The translations under genes were made by a program, and so were the position numbers. DNA of 64,000 nucleotides from JANXQG01 sp963719885 (lineage in GTDB: Bacteria; Planctomycetota; Planctomycetia; Pirellulales; Thermoguttaceae), in NCBI GenBank assembly GCA_963719885.1, contig CAVRDP010000010.1, forward strand, positions 1-64,000. Direction: 5' to 3'. Positions 16,645-26,700 of the stretch are shown here, piece after piece. The first letter of the stretch is position 1. Each line of letters starts with the position of its first letter. Under the pieces are notes generated by a model that was not told the DNA's origin, did not search any database, and saw nothing but the letters and a program-made list of their open reading frames with translations.

Positions 16645-18106
16645 ATGCCGACTTTTCAATTTGAGGCGATGGACAAAACCGGACAGGAAGTCCGCGACGT
16701 GATCGAGGCCGCCAGCCAGGAAGAAGCCCAGGCCACGATCAAGCAGAAGGGCCTGTTCGTCACCAAGATCGCCCTGAAGAAGGAGCGCAAAGGGCAGCAG
16801 CGAGAAGGTGGCCGGGTCGAAGAAGGGCAAGACCTTCACCCTGGGCGGCGTCAATTCCAAGGTGCTCACGACCTTCACCCGCCAGTTGGCCATTCTCCAG
16901 GAAGCCGGCCTGCCCATCCTCCGCAGCCTGAAGATCCTGGAAACGCAGTCCAAGCCCGGCGCCATGAAGAACTCGCTGATCGACGTCTGCGACGAGATCG
17001 AGAGCGGGTCCACCCTCTCCGAGGCCATGGGCAAGGCGCCCAAGGCCTTCAACCGCCTGTACGTCAACATGATCAAGGCCGGCGAGGCGGGCGGGGCCCT
17101 GGAAATCATCTTGAAACGCCTGGCCGAGTTCCAGGAACGCGCCCAGTCGCTCAAACGCAAGGTCCGCGGCGCGATGATCTACCCGATCTTCGTCGTGCTC
17201 TTCGCCGTCAGCATCCTGGTCTTCATCATGATGAAGATCGTGCCCCAGTTCGAGAAGATCTTCAAGGACTTCAACACCAAGCTGCCCGACATCACGCTCA
17301 TGCTGATCAACATCTCGGGGTGGGTCGGGCGTTTTTTCTGGCTCATCCCGGCCATCCCCATCGGCTACTGGCTGTACGTCAAGCTCTTGCGAAAATTCGC
17401 CCCGGGGCGGATGGGATGGGATTTCTTTGCCCTGAAAGCGCCGATCTTCGGCCAGCTTGTCGAGAAGAACATCATCGCCCGCACCATGCGGACGCTGGGC
17501 ACGCTCGTGGCCAGCGGCGTGCCGATCCTGGAGGCCCTGCACATCACGCGGGAAACGTCCGGAAATGCGGCCTTCGAAAAAATGTTCGGCCAGATCTACG
17601 ACTCGATCCGCGAAGGCGAATCGATCGCCAAGCCGATGAAAGAGAATTCCTTCGTCCTGAAGAACCGCGGTTCCATGCCCGCCTTGGTCTTCATGGGCTT
17701 CATGCTCTTCCCCATCGGCCTGTTGTTCGGCACGATCATTGCCGTCTTCGAGGATTTCGGCTTCAAGTCGGGCACGGCGGCCTGGTTCTGCGGGCCGTGC
17801 ATGATCTTCGGCGCCGTGATTGCGGGGATCCTCACGGTCTTTCTCGCCTATCGCCTCCGCAACGCGGTCCTCGACGACATGGTGGTCAACATGGTCGACG
17901 TGGGCGAGGAGACGGGCGAGTTGGATACGATGTTGTACAAGGTGGCCGACGTTTTCGACGAAGAAGTGGCCGTGCTCACGGAAAGTCTCACGGCCTTGAT
18001 GGAACCGTTGTTGATCATCACCCTGGGCGGCATCGTGGGCTTTATCGTGATTGCCTTGTTCATGCCCTTGATCGCGCTGATTTCGAACCTCAGCGGCGGG
18101 AAATAG
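16645..18106 (+). CDS. PilC/GspF inner-membrane platform protein (frameshifted)
   Basis: Polytopic platform protein that couples the assembly ATPase to pilin extraction, about 486 residues after correction. It starts at ATG 16645 (MPTFQFEAMDKTGQEVRDVI, the usual GspF N-terminus). The frame must shift at about 16790-16800, where an AAAGGG tract carries one base too many, into KVAGSKKGKTFTLGG and on to 18106. The first T2SSF domain contains FTRQLAILQEAGLPILRSL. TM helices lie around YPIFVVLFAVSILVFIMMKI and FFWLIPAIPIGYWLYV. The second T2SSF domain starts RTMRTLGTLVASGVPILEAL. A further TM-containing stretch (MPALVFMGFMLFPIGLLFG) lies inside the second domain, where other GspF proteins have none; this may be lineage-specific. 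Confidence 0.9.
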
Positions 18107-18116
18107 AAAAAAGAAG

Positions 18117-18200
18117 AACTTGGAACTTAGAGCTTAGTACTTAGAACTTAGACTTTAGAGCTTAGAACCCTAAGCACTAAGCACTAAGAACTAAGAACTA
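18117..18200. repeat. tandem CTTAGAA / CTAAG-type inverted repeat
   Basis: Blocks of (AGA)ACTTAGAGCTTAGTACTTA (18120-18165) followed by their reverse complement AAGCACTAAGCACTAAGAAC (18173-18200) form a loose palindrome between the platform gene and the first pseudopilin gene. A related TCTTAGGTCTTAGACCTTAG tract is at 29638-29663. Confidence 0.65.
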
Positions 18201-18218
18201 ACATAGAAGGAGCGAGCC

Positions 18219-19334
18219 ATGGTAAAAGAGATTGAAAATTGCAAATTGCAAAATGAAAATTGCAAATTGCTTTGGACACGCGCCAACCCCGGCGAACGCG
18301 GCTTTCGCCGGCGCTCTCAATTTGCAATTTGCAATTCGCAATTCGCAATTCGCAATGGCTTCACGCTGGTCGAGGTCTTGGTGGTGATCACCATCATCGG
18401 CTTGCTGGTCGGGCTGCTCCTGCCGGCGATCGCCGGCGCGGCGAAGGGCCAGGGTCACCGTCATCAAGATGGAGATGACGCAACTCATGGACGCGATCGA
18501 GAATTTCCGCACGTCGGTCGGCGGCGGCCGCTATCCGCCCGATGGGACCAACTCTACAGACACGCTGCAATTCCTCAGGGCTGCCTTCCCACGCTGTCCG
18601 GCGTCGAACTATCCCCTTCAACTGACGCAGCCCTACACTACAACGTCCGTTTTCAATCCCTCGACGGCCTTGGTCTTCTGGCTCGGCGGAGCCCAGGACC
18701 AGAACGGCCAGTTCATCGGCTTCAGCCCAATCCGCAGAACCCCTTCGATGCCCCCATAGGCGGCCAAATCCAAGTCAGCAGCAGCCGTCTTTCCGTCCCC
18801 TTCGATTTTGGCAAAACACTGAGCAACCCGACGCGCTTTTTGCAGGTGAATGTGAGTAGTTCCGGGGTTACTGTTCCTCTGACTAATAACACTAGCTCAC
18901 CGGCCAATTTAGGGAACCAGTCGACGACGAACGGTATTATGACCGTCAATTGGAACTTGTACCAGTACTTTCCGAACAATGGGCAGAACGTAGGCGCTGC
19001 GGCGCCGTACCTGTATTTCAAGGCCGTGGGCGGGGTGTACTTCACTCCCACCTCAAGTATCAACACAGTTTCGATTTACGGCACAAGCCCCGCCCAGGGC
19101 ACCTTGCCATACGCCGATTCGACTGCGACTTCCAGTTTCATCAATCCCAAGACGTATCAACTCCTTTGTCCCGGACTGGACGGCAAATACGGTCAGTACC
19201 CGAATCCTGCCGGCACTACTGGTATAGCCGCTTGCCCGCAGTATCCGGCCGGATCGAACTACGACAACGCGAACGGAACGGATGACATGACGAGCTTTAC
19301 CAACGCCGCTACCGTCGGCGACGACATGCATTAA
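18219..19334 (+). CDS. pseudopilin 1, major-type (frameshifted; repeat in leader)
   Basis: Type IV pilin-like protein with the class III signal peptide N-G/FTLVEVLVVITIIGLLVGL. The cleavage glycine is codon 18357-18359 and is followed by Phe and Glu5. The start ATG (18219) has a strong GAAGGAG site 6 bases upstream, giving a 47-residue leader instead of the usual 6-20. Most of the excess is a translated inverted repeat. After the helix the frame shifts near 18440 (extra G in AAGGGCC) into KMEMTQLMDAIENFRTSVGG, typical of pseudopilins. It returns near 18735 (a C missing in AGCCCAATCC) to NPQNPFDAPIG. Corrected length is about 372 residues. Both breaks are at homopolymers and compensate one another, which suggests sequence error. 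Confidence 0.82.
   Translation: MVKEIENCKLQNENCKLLWTRANPGERGFRRRSQFAICNSQFAIRNGFTLVEVLVVITIIGLLVGLLLPAIAGAAKGQGHRHQDGDDATHGRDREFPHVGRRRPLSARWDQLYRHAAIPQGCLPTLSGVELSPSTDAALHYNVRFQSLDGLGLLARRSPGPERPVHRLQPNPQNPFDAPIGGQIQVSSSRLSVPFDFGKTLSNPTRFLQVNVSSSGVTVPLTNNTSSPANLGNQSTTNGIMTVNWNLYQYFPNNGQNVGAAAPYLYFKAVGGVYFTPTSSINTVSIYGTSPAQGTLPYADSTATSSFINPKTYQLLCPGLDGKYGQYPNPAGTTGIAACPQYPAGSNYDNANGTDDMTSFTNAATVGDDMH
18234..18356. repeat. GCAAATTGC inverted repeat in pseudopilin 1 leader
   Basis: The left arm (18234-18270) has GAAAATTGCAAATTGC units; the right arm (about 18318-18356) has CAATTTGCAATTTGCAATTC units. A GC-rich core with GGCGAACGC...GCGTT-like pairing lies between. It is fully translated between the start codon and the cleavage glycine of pseudopilin 1. 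A related copy is at 22065-22192. Confidence 0.85.
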
Positions 19335-19356
19335 GGGGCCAACCGGAGGGGCGGTC

Positions 19357-20520
19357 ATGAAAAATATTGCAAATTGCAGGTTTCCCCGTCCCGGAGGGAC
19401 GATTGAGAATAGCCCAGCGATTTATCGCTGGGTAAACTGTGCGATGGAAATCGCCAGTCCCGGAGGGACGGTTGAAACGTCTCCCCTCGCCCTGTTTCAA
19501 TCGTCCCTCCGGGACTTTCGGTCTTGCTGGCGCTCGTTACCCAGCGATAAATCGCTGGGCTATTCTCAAATGCCCCTCCGGGGCAGGAACTCGCCAGGTT
19601 TTACGCTCGTCGAGTTGCTGGTCGTGATCGTCATCATCGCGCTCTTGGCCGCGGCCGTACTGGGAGCGCTGGCCAAGACCCGTGAAGTGGCCCGCGCCGA
19701 CGCCACCAAGGCCACGGTCGCCAAGCTCAACGACCTGGTGATGCGGAGGTACGAGTCGTATCTCACGCGGCGGCTGCCCATCGACGTGTCGGCGCGAAAC
19801 TTGTCGCCGTCGGACTATGCGACGTTTCGGATGTGGGCCATGCGGGATCTGATGCGCATGGAAATGCCCGAACGCTGGTGCGATATCACGACCGGCTTCT
19901 CACCGGCCTCATCCCTGCCACCCAGCGCGGATAACGTTCTGAAAAACCTCTGGCAGAACTACTGGCAGCCCCACAACCCTCCGTCGTTGTGGCAGATCTA
20001 CTATGCCAAGTACAACGCGCAGAATCCGGGCAAGGATCACGCCCAGGCAAAGTGCCTTTACCTGTGGGTCATGACCGCTATCCCCGAGGCCAAATCGACG
20101 TTCAGCGGCAGCGAGATCGGGATCAATTACGACGGCGACGGCTGGAATGTGTTCATCGATGGTTGGGGCAACCCTATTGGCTTCCTTCGCTGGGCCCCGG
20201 CGCCACCGACCCCACGCCGTGGTCGGACATCCAAATCGACGATACGTCGGGCAACAACCTCCATCACGACCCGTTCGACCCGAACTTCGTCGAAGAAGAC
20301 GCACTATCATCTCTACCCGCTGATCTTTGCCGGCGTGCTGAGCAAGGTCAACGGATATGACGACTACGGAATCGCCCTGGGCAACGGGCAAGTAACGAAC
20401 GACTGCACCATCTCCGCGCCGACGACCGATCCGTTCAACGGCTCGTACCCGAGCGTCGGCGCGATCCTGCCCAACGGCGGCGTTCCGCTGGTCCACAATC
20501 AACACATGGAACAGAAGTGA
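19357..20520 (+). CDS. pseudopilin 2 (frameshifted; repeat in leader)
   Basis: Starts at ATG 19357 with a GGAGGGG site upstream. The leader is 81 residues, most of it encoded by a palindromic repeat, and ends SPG/FTLVELLVVIVIIALLAAAV with Glu5 (Gly codon 19597-19599). The mature part has KTREVARADATKATVAKLND, then RRLPIDVSARNLSPSDYATF. The coding frame is lost from about 20200 to about 20305: the other frame reads ATDPTPWSDIQIDDTSGNN and FDPNFVEEDA, which looks authentic. The original frame resumes with YHLYPLIFAGVLSKVNG. Two compensating indels at CCCCGG and nearby runs explain this. Corrected length is about 387 residues. The gene lies 22 bases after pseudopilin 1. Confidence 0.82.
   Translation: MKNIANCRFPRPGGTIENSPAIYRWVNCAMEIASPGGTVETSPLALFQSSLRDFRSCWRSLPSDKSLGYSQMPLRGRNSPGFTLVELLVVIVIIALLAAAVLGALAKTREVARADATKATVAKLNDLVMRRYESYLTRRLPIDVSARNLSPSDYATFRMWAMRDLMRMEMPERWCDITTGFSPASSLPPSADNVLKNLWQNYWQPHNPPSLWQIYYAKYNAQNPGKDHAQAKCLYLWVMTAIPEAKSTFSGSEIGINYDGDGWNVFIDGWGNPIGFLRWAPAPPTPRRGRTSKSTIRRATTSITTRSTRTSSKKTHYHLYPLIFAGVLSKVNGYDDYGIALGNGQVTNDCTISAPTTDPFNGSYPSVGAILPNGGVPLVHNQHMEQK
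19388..19586. repeat. GTCCCGGAGGGAC / CAGCGATTTATCGCTG element in pseudopilin 2 leader
   Basis: The left unit is GTCCCGGAGGGAC, GAGAATAGCCCAGCG and ATTTATCGCTGGG (19388-19435), with a second GTCCCGGAGGGAC at about 19457. The right unit is the reverse complement (19500-19586). The whole is translated between the start codon and cleavage glycine of pseudopilin 2. The same family occurs as an inverted pair at 54987-55080 and 55529-55612. Confidence 0.85.
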
Positions 20521-20524
20521 CGTC

Positions 20525-22050
20525 ATGAAAACAAATGTGTGCCCCGAAGGGGCGTCAATTCACCCAGCGAAGGCGGGCACCCGGTACGCCGGGTCGGCCC
20601 TGGTAAGAACGTCCATGGCATCGCCGTCGCTCGGGCCAACGGCCCAACAATTCTCCTCGCGCGGGAACGGTTGGCCCGTTGGGCCGACGACAACATTCCT
20701 ATCGCGTCCCATGGTCCAGGGCCGACCCGGCAACGCCGGGTGCCCGCCTTCGCTAGGCGAACTGACGGCCTTCGGCCCGAATGAGAACGCAGCACCCCGC
20801 GGCATGACGCTCGTCGAGCTGCTCGTCGTCCTGGCGATCATCATGATGGTGGCCGCGGCGACAATCCCGCGGCTCAAACCGGAGATGGACCGCGCGCGGG
20901 TCCGCGAGGCGGCCCGCTCGATCCAACTCTACCTCAGCTCCACGCGCAACCAGGCGATGGCCACCGGCCGGTCCGTCGGCGTGCAGATCGAGCGGCTCCC
21001 GGCGGAGAACGGCTGTTCGATGTCGCTCACGCAGCTCGAGACGCCGCCGCTCTATGCCGGAGATTTCACGAATTCGGTTGCTCAAGCCGCGCCCTACGCG
21101 ATCAATCCGACGCCGCCCGGCAACCTGGCGACCGGTTTGATCCAGATAGAATCATGGAATTCAAGCTCGCTGTACGCCGTCGTTAAGATCACGTTCGCTT
21201 ATTGGCCCAGCGTCCCGATTTTCCCCTACGATCGGATCCAGTTCAACCATCAGGGCCCTTGGTACACCGTTGCTTCAACGTCTTTGGTCACGTACACCAC
21301 AAGCAATGGTTACCCCCCTACTCCTTCCACACCCGCTAGCCCGTTGACGCTGTACAGCATGAATAATGTTACCCAACAGGTCGTGCCGCTGCTGAACGGT
21401 TCAAACCAACAAGTCGCCCTCCCCACCGCTTATAGCAGCCTCCTGGCCTATGTCGATCTGTCGCTCGGTCAACAGTGTGCGTGCCTCGCGTCGTCATATC
21501 CTGTGGTGGGGTCCTACTCGATCATGCGCTACCCCACGAAGTCGGTCGCCGCCGGGCTCCAGCTTCCTGCCCCGGCATGTATCGACCTGATGTGGTCGGG
21601 CATCGATCCGGTTGCCCCCGCCGACACGCCGACGTGGCTCCCCCCACATCGCCCACGGGCACCATGCCGCCGGTGACGATCATGTTCGCGCCCACTGGCT
21701 CGGTCGACAAGATTTACACGTCCGTGACTTCAAGCTCCGGGCTAATCATGTATAACCAGGCGCAGGTTACTTCGCCCATCTACCTGCTCGTCGGCAGACG
21801 CGACGAGGTGGTCGACCCGGTCGACACGGCCGGCACCAACGCCAGCAACAATTTCAACGACTTTACCAGCCTGTGGGTTGCCATCAATGCGAACACGGGG
21901 CTGGTCATCGTTACGGATATGGCGGCCACCGGGATGGGTGCTCCGCCGACGGCCGCCCAGTATTTTCCCACTGCCTCGCAGCCGTCGGGCTCGGTTCTTT
22001 GGCAAAGCCGCAATTTCGCCCGCCAGTCGGACGCGATGGGAGGAAAGTAG
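20525..22050 (+). CDS. pseudopilin 3, GspH-like (frameshifted; repeat in leader)
   Basis: Starts at ATG 20525, just after pseudopilin 2. The leader is 93 residues, ending APRG/MTLVELLVVLAIIMMVAA (Gly codon 20801-20803, Glu5 present). The leader is mostly a palindromic repeat. The mature helix continues DRARVREAARSIQLYLSSTR and NQAMATGRSVGVQIE, a GspH/FimT-like pattern. A frameshift at the CCCCCC run near 21635-21645 moves the frame into TSPTGTMPPVTIMFAPTGS and on to the stop at 22050. Corrected length is about 508 residues, large for GspH, but large pseudopilins are the rule in this operon. The ATG at 20804 cannot be the true start because it would remove the cleavage glycine. Confidence 0.8.
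20567..20753. repeat. nested palindrome in pseudopilin 3 leader
   Basis: The outer arms are GCGAAGGCGGGCACCCGG...CCAGGGCCGACCCGG-type sequences at 20567-20602 and 20714-20753. The inner arms GGGCCAACGGCCCAAC (about 20634) and GTTGGCCCGTTGGGCC (about 20669) pair with each other. It is translated in frame between the start codon and the cleavage glycine. A partial relative (GACCCGGCAACGCCCGG) lies at 42124-42140. Confidence 0.85.
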
Positions 22051-22051
22051 C

Positions 22052-23419
22052 ATGAAGAGAGATATTGAAAATTGCAAATTGCAAATTGCAGAATTGCAAA
22101 TGTAGTGAGGACGCGCGACAACCCGATCGAGCACGGCACCCGCCGCTGCCGCCGCCAATTTTCAATTTTCAATTTGCAATTTGCAATTTGCAATCCTCCC
22201 TCCTGCCGCGGCATGAGTCTCCTGGAGGTCCTGGCGGCCATCGGCGTCCTCTCGATCGGCTTGCTGGGCCTGGCGGCGCTGCTGCCCATCGGACGGTATA
22301 CCATCGGCGAAGCGGTCAAGGCCGACCGCGCCGGCCAGTGCGGCCGCGCCGCCATACGCGGCGTCGTCGTCCGTCGCATGCTCGATTACCACAATTGGTA
22401 CACGTGGGACCCGTCCCAAAACAGGTTTGCATTTGTCTACGATCCGAAATTCAACAACAGCAATCCGTGGTACGACCAGTATGGCAACCCGACACTGAAC
22501 CTGCCTGCGTCGTTCATTATTGATCCGGAGGGCGCAGACCTACTGCTGGGCCGCTTCGAACCCGAGTACCTTCTTCGGCAATGCCGGCACCAATACCCCG
22601 CGCATTTGTATTACTCCCCCGATCCCGGCCACCAACGGCACTGTTCCTATCCCGAACACGCAACCCATATCCTATGCTGTCGCGTGTACGCCACCTACGG
22701 CCGATTCGATCTTCCAAGCCACCGACGACCTGATAGTTCCCCTGCCCGAGGACGCTAGTCTGGCGCCGACAGATCCGCGGCTGCTGGGGTATTCGCAGCT
22801 ACCGATCGGCAGGCCGCGAAATCTCAATGCCACTCCCACGGCCTCCGACAATCCCCTCGATCACACCGGCGCGTACTCGTGGTTCTTGACGGTCACGCCG
22901 CAGCCCAACAACCCGGTGCGTTTCACCGTTTCGGTGGTGGTTTGCTTCAAGCGGAACCTCCCCGCCCAGCCGCCGGCCCCGCCGACGCCTATCGGGGAAA
23001 GGGCGGTGACCGTTACCACGTTCTACGACCAGCAAACCGTCAACAACGCTCAAGTGGCGATCGGCGGCGGCAGCATTTACTTGGGCCCCGTGCCCCCGAA
23101 CTCCCTGACCGCAGTCTGCCGGCCAATCAACGACATGTCCTACGATGAGACCGCCAGTCCCCCTACGGTGGCCGGGATTACGATCAAAGAGAACGAGTGG
23201 GTGGCCTTGTGCAACGCCTTCGGGCTGTGCCGCTGGTATCGGGTGGCGTCGGTCGGCGACACCAACCCCACGGATACCGGCCAATACCTGACGTTGATCG
23301 GTCCCGATTGGCCGAATCCATCGCCGGGGCAAGACCGACTGGTTGCGGTCGGCCAAAGCGTGATCGGCGTCTACACGGCCACGATCGACCTGGACACCGA
23401 CCCCGCCTGGAAGAATTAG
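22052..23419 (+). CDS. pseudopilin 4, GspI-like (frameshifted; repeat in leader)
   Basis: The likely start ATG 22052 has GGGAGGAAAG upstream, but its frame ends at TAG 22103-22105 within the repeat. The pilin helix CRG/MSLLEVLAAIGVLSIGLLG (Gly codon 22210-22212, Glu5) is in the next frame, open from a TTG at 22072. The distance from ATG to Gly is not a multiple of three, so the repeat as sequenced puts the natural start out of frame. A further shift near 22550-22570 leads to SNPSTFFGNAGTNTPRICI and on to 23419. Corrected length is about 455 residues. The helix ending LLPIGRYTIGEAVKADRAGQ suits a GspI/PilV-type minor pilin. Confidence 0.78.
22065..22192. repeat. GCAAATTGC inverted repeat in pseudopilin 4 leader
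   Basis: The left arm (22065-22101) has GAAAATTGCAAATTGC units and the right arm (22158-22192) TTTTCAATTTGCAATTTGC units around a GC-rich core. It is the same family as 18234-18356 but with a different core. It lies between the ribosome-binding site/start and the cleavage glycine of pseudopilin 4. Confidence 0.85.
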
Positions 23420-23429
23420 AAGCATAAAC

Positions 23430-23720
23430 GAGAAATCCGAAATCCGAATGTCGAAATCCGCAACCCGCAAGCGGGCGCCCCGATACAAATGTCGAATGCG
23501 AAATGTCAAAAACCGCCTAAAGGAATCACGAAAGCGCGAAAGGACGAAAAACCGAAAGAAAGACCGTCGGGTGAACCGAGAAATCCCCATGATTCATAGC
23601 TCTTTTTCGTGTTTTCGTACTTTCGGGCTTTCGTGATTCTCTTCCCTTTTGGATGACTTTGATCATTTGAATTTCCTCCTTGGGATTTGTTTCGACATTC
23701 GGATTTATGGGCCAGAGGGC
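23430..23720. repeat. large AAATCCGAA palindrome
   Basis: Fills the 327-base gap between pseudopilin 4 and the giant GspK-like gene. The outer arms are AAATCCGAATGTCGAAAT (about 23440) and GTTTCGACATTCGGATTT (about 23689-23706). The inner arms are GGAATCACGAAAGCGCGAAA (about 23521) and TTTCGGGCTTTCGTGATTC (about 23622-23640). An ACCCGCAAGCGGGCGCCCC hairpin is at 23463-23481. No gene was seen in the gap. Confidence 0.75.
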
Positions 23721-23746
23721 AAGGCTGATTCGAAAGGAACGTTACT

Positions 23747-26700
23747 ATGAAGAAGAAATCGAACCGTCGCGGTGTGCTCTTGCTGGTGGTGCTTGCCTTG
23801 CTGGCCATGTTCGCCATGGTGGCCGTGGCCTTCGTGGTCCTGGCGGGAGGAGAGAAGCGCATTGCCGATCGCATGCGCACGATCGACGCGGTACAAGATT
23901 CGCCGGAGAAGACGCTGAATCAAGGCCTCAACGTTGCCCTCCGCGGCGCGCCCGTCAGTCCGTTGCAGGCGGCCGGCTCGATGCCGCCCCCCACGTCCGC
24001 GATCGTGTGGTGCAACCTGCTGGAAAAGATCGACGGCTTCGAGAGGATCGGCACGCCGGACTCGTCGCCGATCGGCACTCAGGGTTCGTCGGCGATGCTC
24101 ACGAGCATGTCGCGGAATTCCCTCGTGTGCAACGGACAACTGATCGAATTCACCCTGCCGCCAAATAATCCGGATGTCACGCTATTCGGAAATGGCGTCA
24201 CCGGCAATTCGATCGATCGGTTTCAGTATGTGGGTTGCGTTTTGACCATGCTCGACGGCCCCAACGCGGGCTTGAGCACGCGGATCGTCGGCATCAATCC
24301 GAATAACGGCAACGTGCAGATGGTCGCCTTCGATGGCGGCGCTCTGCCCGCGGCAGGCAATAATTATCTGAACGGCAATCATTACATCGTCAACGGTTTT
24401 CCCTACAACGGCATGGGGTTCGGCTTTACAACCAGCGGTGGCAGCCTGTCGGGATTAGCGCTGCTGCCCAACAGCCCACCGTCGAGTTGGGGCACGTTCA
24501 ATGGCTCTGCAACGGGCGGCACCAAGGGCATCATCGCGGGCGGCGTCAATAGCGACTATACGGCCGCCGACTTCCAGGATCCCTTGGTGGCGCTGGCCGT
24601 TCCGAACCCCAATAGTAACGGCGGGATCATCGTTCCCATTCCCTCCTTGCACCGCTCCGATCTGATCGCTTATGCGAACACGAGTGCCACCGCCTTGCAA
24701 CTCAGCGCCGCGCAGATGCGGCAGGTAATGTTTCGGCCAGTCGGGCAGAATTGCTGTACAGGAACCCCCGATCACCCCCTCTTCACCGGCAGCAATCCGA
24801 ATTTCAATCCGCTTTGGGATGGGAACCCGGCCACGAATTCTAATGGATACGCCTGGGACGTCGACAACGATGGCGACGGCATTGCGGACAGCGTGTGGGT
24901 CGATCTGGGCTTGCCCGTCCGTTACACCACCGACGGCCGGGCCTACAAGCCGTTGTTTGCCATCTTGTGCCTCGACATGGACAGCCGCTTGAACCTCAAT
25001 GCCCACGGTACCTACGCGCAGACGCAGGGGGCCTACTATTGGCCCAGTAATAATAACACCATTGCACCTTCTTCGATTTTTCCGCCGGTGAACTTGCAAT
25101 CGTACGTACCCTTGAGCAACCCGCAAGAGTCATCGGGGACTCTCGACGTTGGAATCGGCGGCGGCACTTCGATCGGCAGTCTTTCCAGTCCAGCGGCCTA
25201 TTTTGCCGCCAAGGCAGGATCCACCGTCTCCACGCCGCCGATTGCCCTGCCGCGGGGACAGGGTTCGGGAACGGCGGAGGTCAATCTCTTGCCGCTGTTT
25301 CGTAATTCGTCCGGGGGCTTTAAATGGACCAACAACCACTATCAGGCGCAATATCAGGCCCTGCTCTCGGGAGGGACAGAGACCCTGATTTCGGGAGGGA
25401 CAGGGGCAATCATGGGACGATACGGACCGCTGCTGACGCCTAACCAGCAGTACACAGGCTGGACCCCTGTTCCACCAATCCCCAGCGCGGGAATCGGCGG
25501 CGCCTTGCCGGGAAGCAACGGCTCGGTTTCTCTCCCGGGTTCTCCGTTGACGCTCAACACCTGGTTCCCGTACAACGGCGCGAACGGGGGCAGCTATTGG
25601 TCGAACTTCCAAAATCCCGTCAATAATCCCAGCAACTACGATGCCTACGGTTCGCCGCCCGACTCCCAGGCCATAGGCGCGATTGGCCTGGACCGGGCTG
25701 GCCGTCCCCTGTACATTTCCCTGGGCGGACCGGTAGCGAACGGTCCCTATGACATCGATCTCACGCGGAACGCCCCGCACGCCGTGAACCAGGCCACGGT
25801 CAACAATCCCTTCGGTGTCGCGGAGTTGGAATGCATCCTCCGTCCTTACGATTGCGACGCGGCCACGCTCCCGCAACGATTGGCCTACCTGACCAACAAC
25901 GGCAACGGCTCCGTCTTGCAGTCGCGGCGGGCGGAAATCACGACCGAAAGCTGGTGGGTCCCGGTTGCTTCCGCCGTGCTGCCGCCTGCCTTGCGGGCCT
26001 CCCTGCCGAAAAATCGCTCCATGCACCCGGTCGATCTCGTCGCAGCCAAGATGGGGGGTGCTGTGAACAATACCGCCCTTAATACCGCCAGGATGCAACT
26101 GCTCCCCTGGGAAATCTTGCAAGGCCTCAAGATGGATCTCAACCGGCCCTTCGGGGCCGGCGCCTTCTCGCTGTCTGCCAACTACATGGGGAGCGTGAAC
26201 GGGGGATCGCCCACGATACCGGACCAGCCGGGAACGACCGGAGGACACGTTCCGCAAATGGGTAGTGGTGGGCTGATAACGCCACCCCCGCAGTTCAACT
26301 ACTCGGCCGATGCGGGCGCTGTTTCCCAGGTGAACGGCACGGCGGTGAACAATTCGCTGGCAGCCCGCCAGTTGTATGCCCGGCATCTGTACGTCCTGGC
26401 GCTGGCGCTCTCCGATACGGGGGCCATTTTGCAGGACTTGCAGAAGTCGACTACTGCTTCTGTTACGTCCGACGACGTGACGCGCCTGCTCGCCCAGTGG
26501 GCGGTGAACGTGGTGGCCTATCGCGACCACAACGGCATCATGATTCCTTTCCCCTACGACCCGAACCCCTTCAGCGGCAATGGCTGGGGGTCGAGTAACG
26601 GCTTCAATACGCCCCAGTACACGGTCTGGGGATGCAAGCGGCCCGAGTTGTTGATCACGGAGACCTTGGCCTTCCACGATCGGCGGACGCAGGACCTCAG

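Noticed and set aside
18219..22212. Programmed ribosomal frameshifting in the pseudopilin genes
   Set aside because: The shifts occur at ordinary G/C runs without slippery heptamers or consistent downstream structures, and they go in both directions, so sequence error is more likely.
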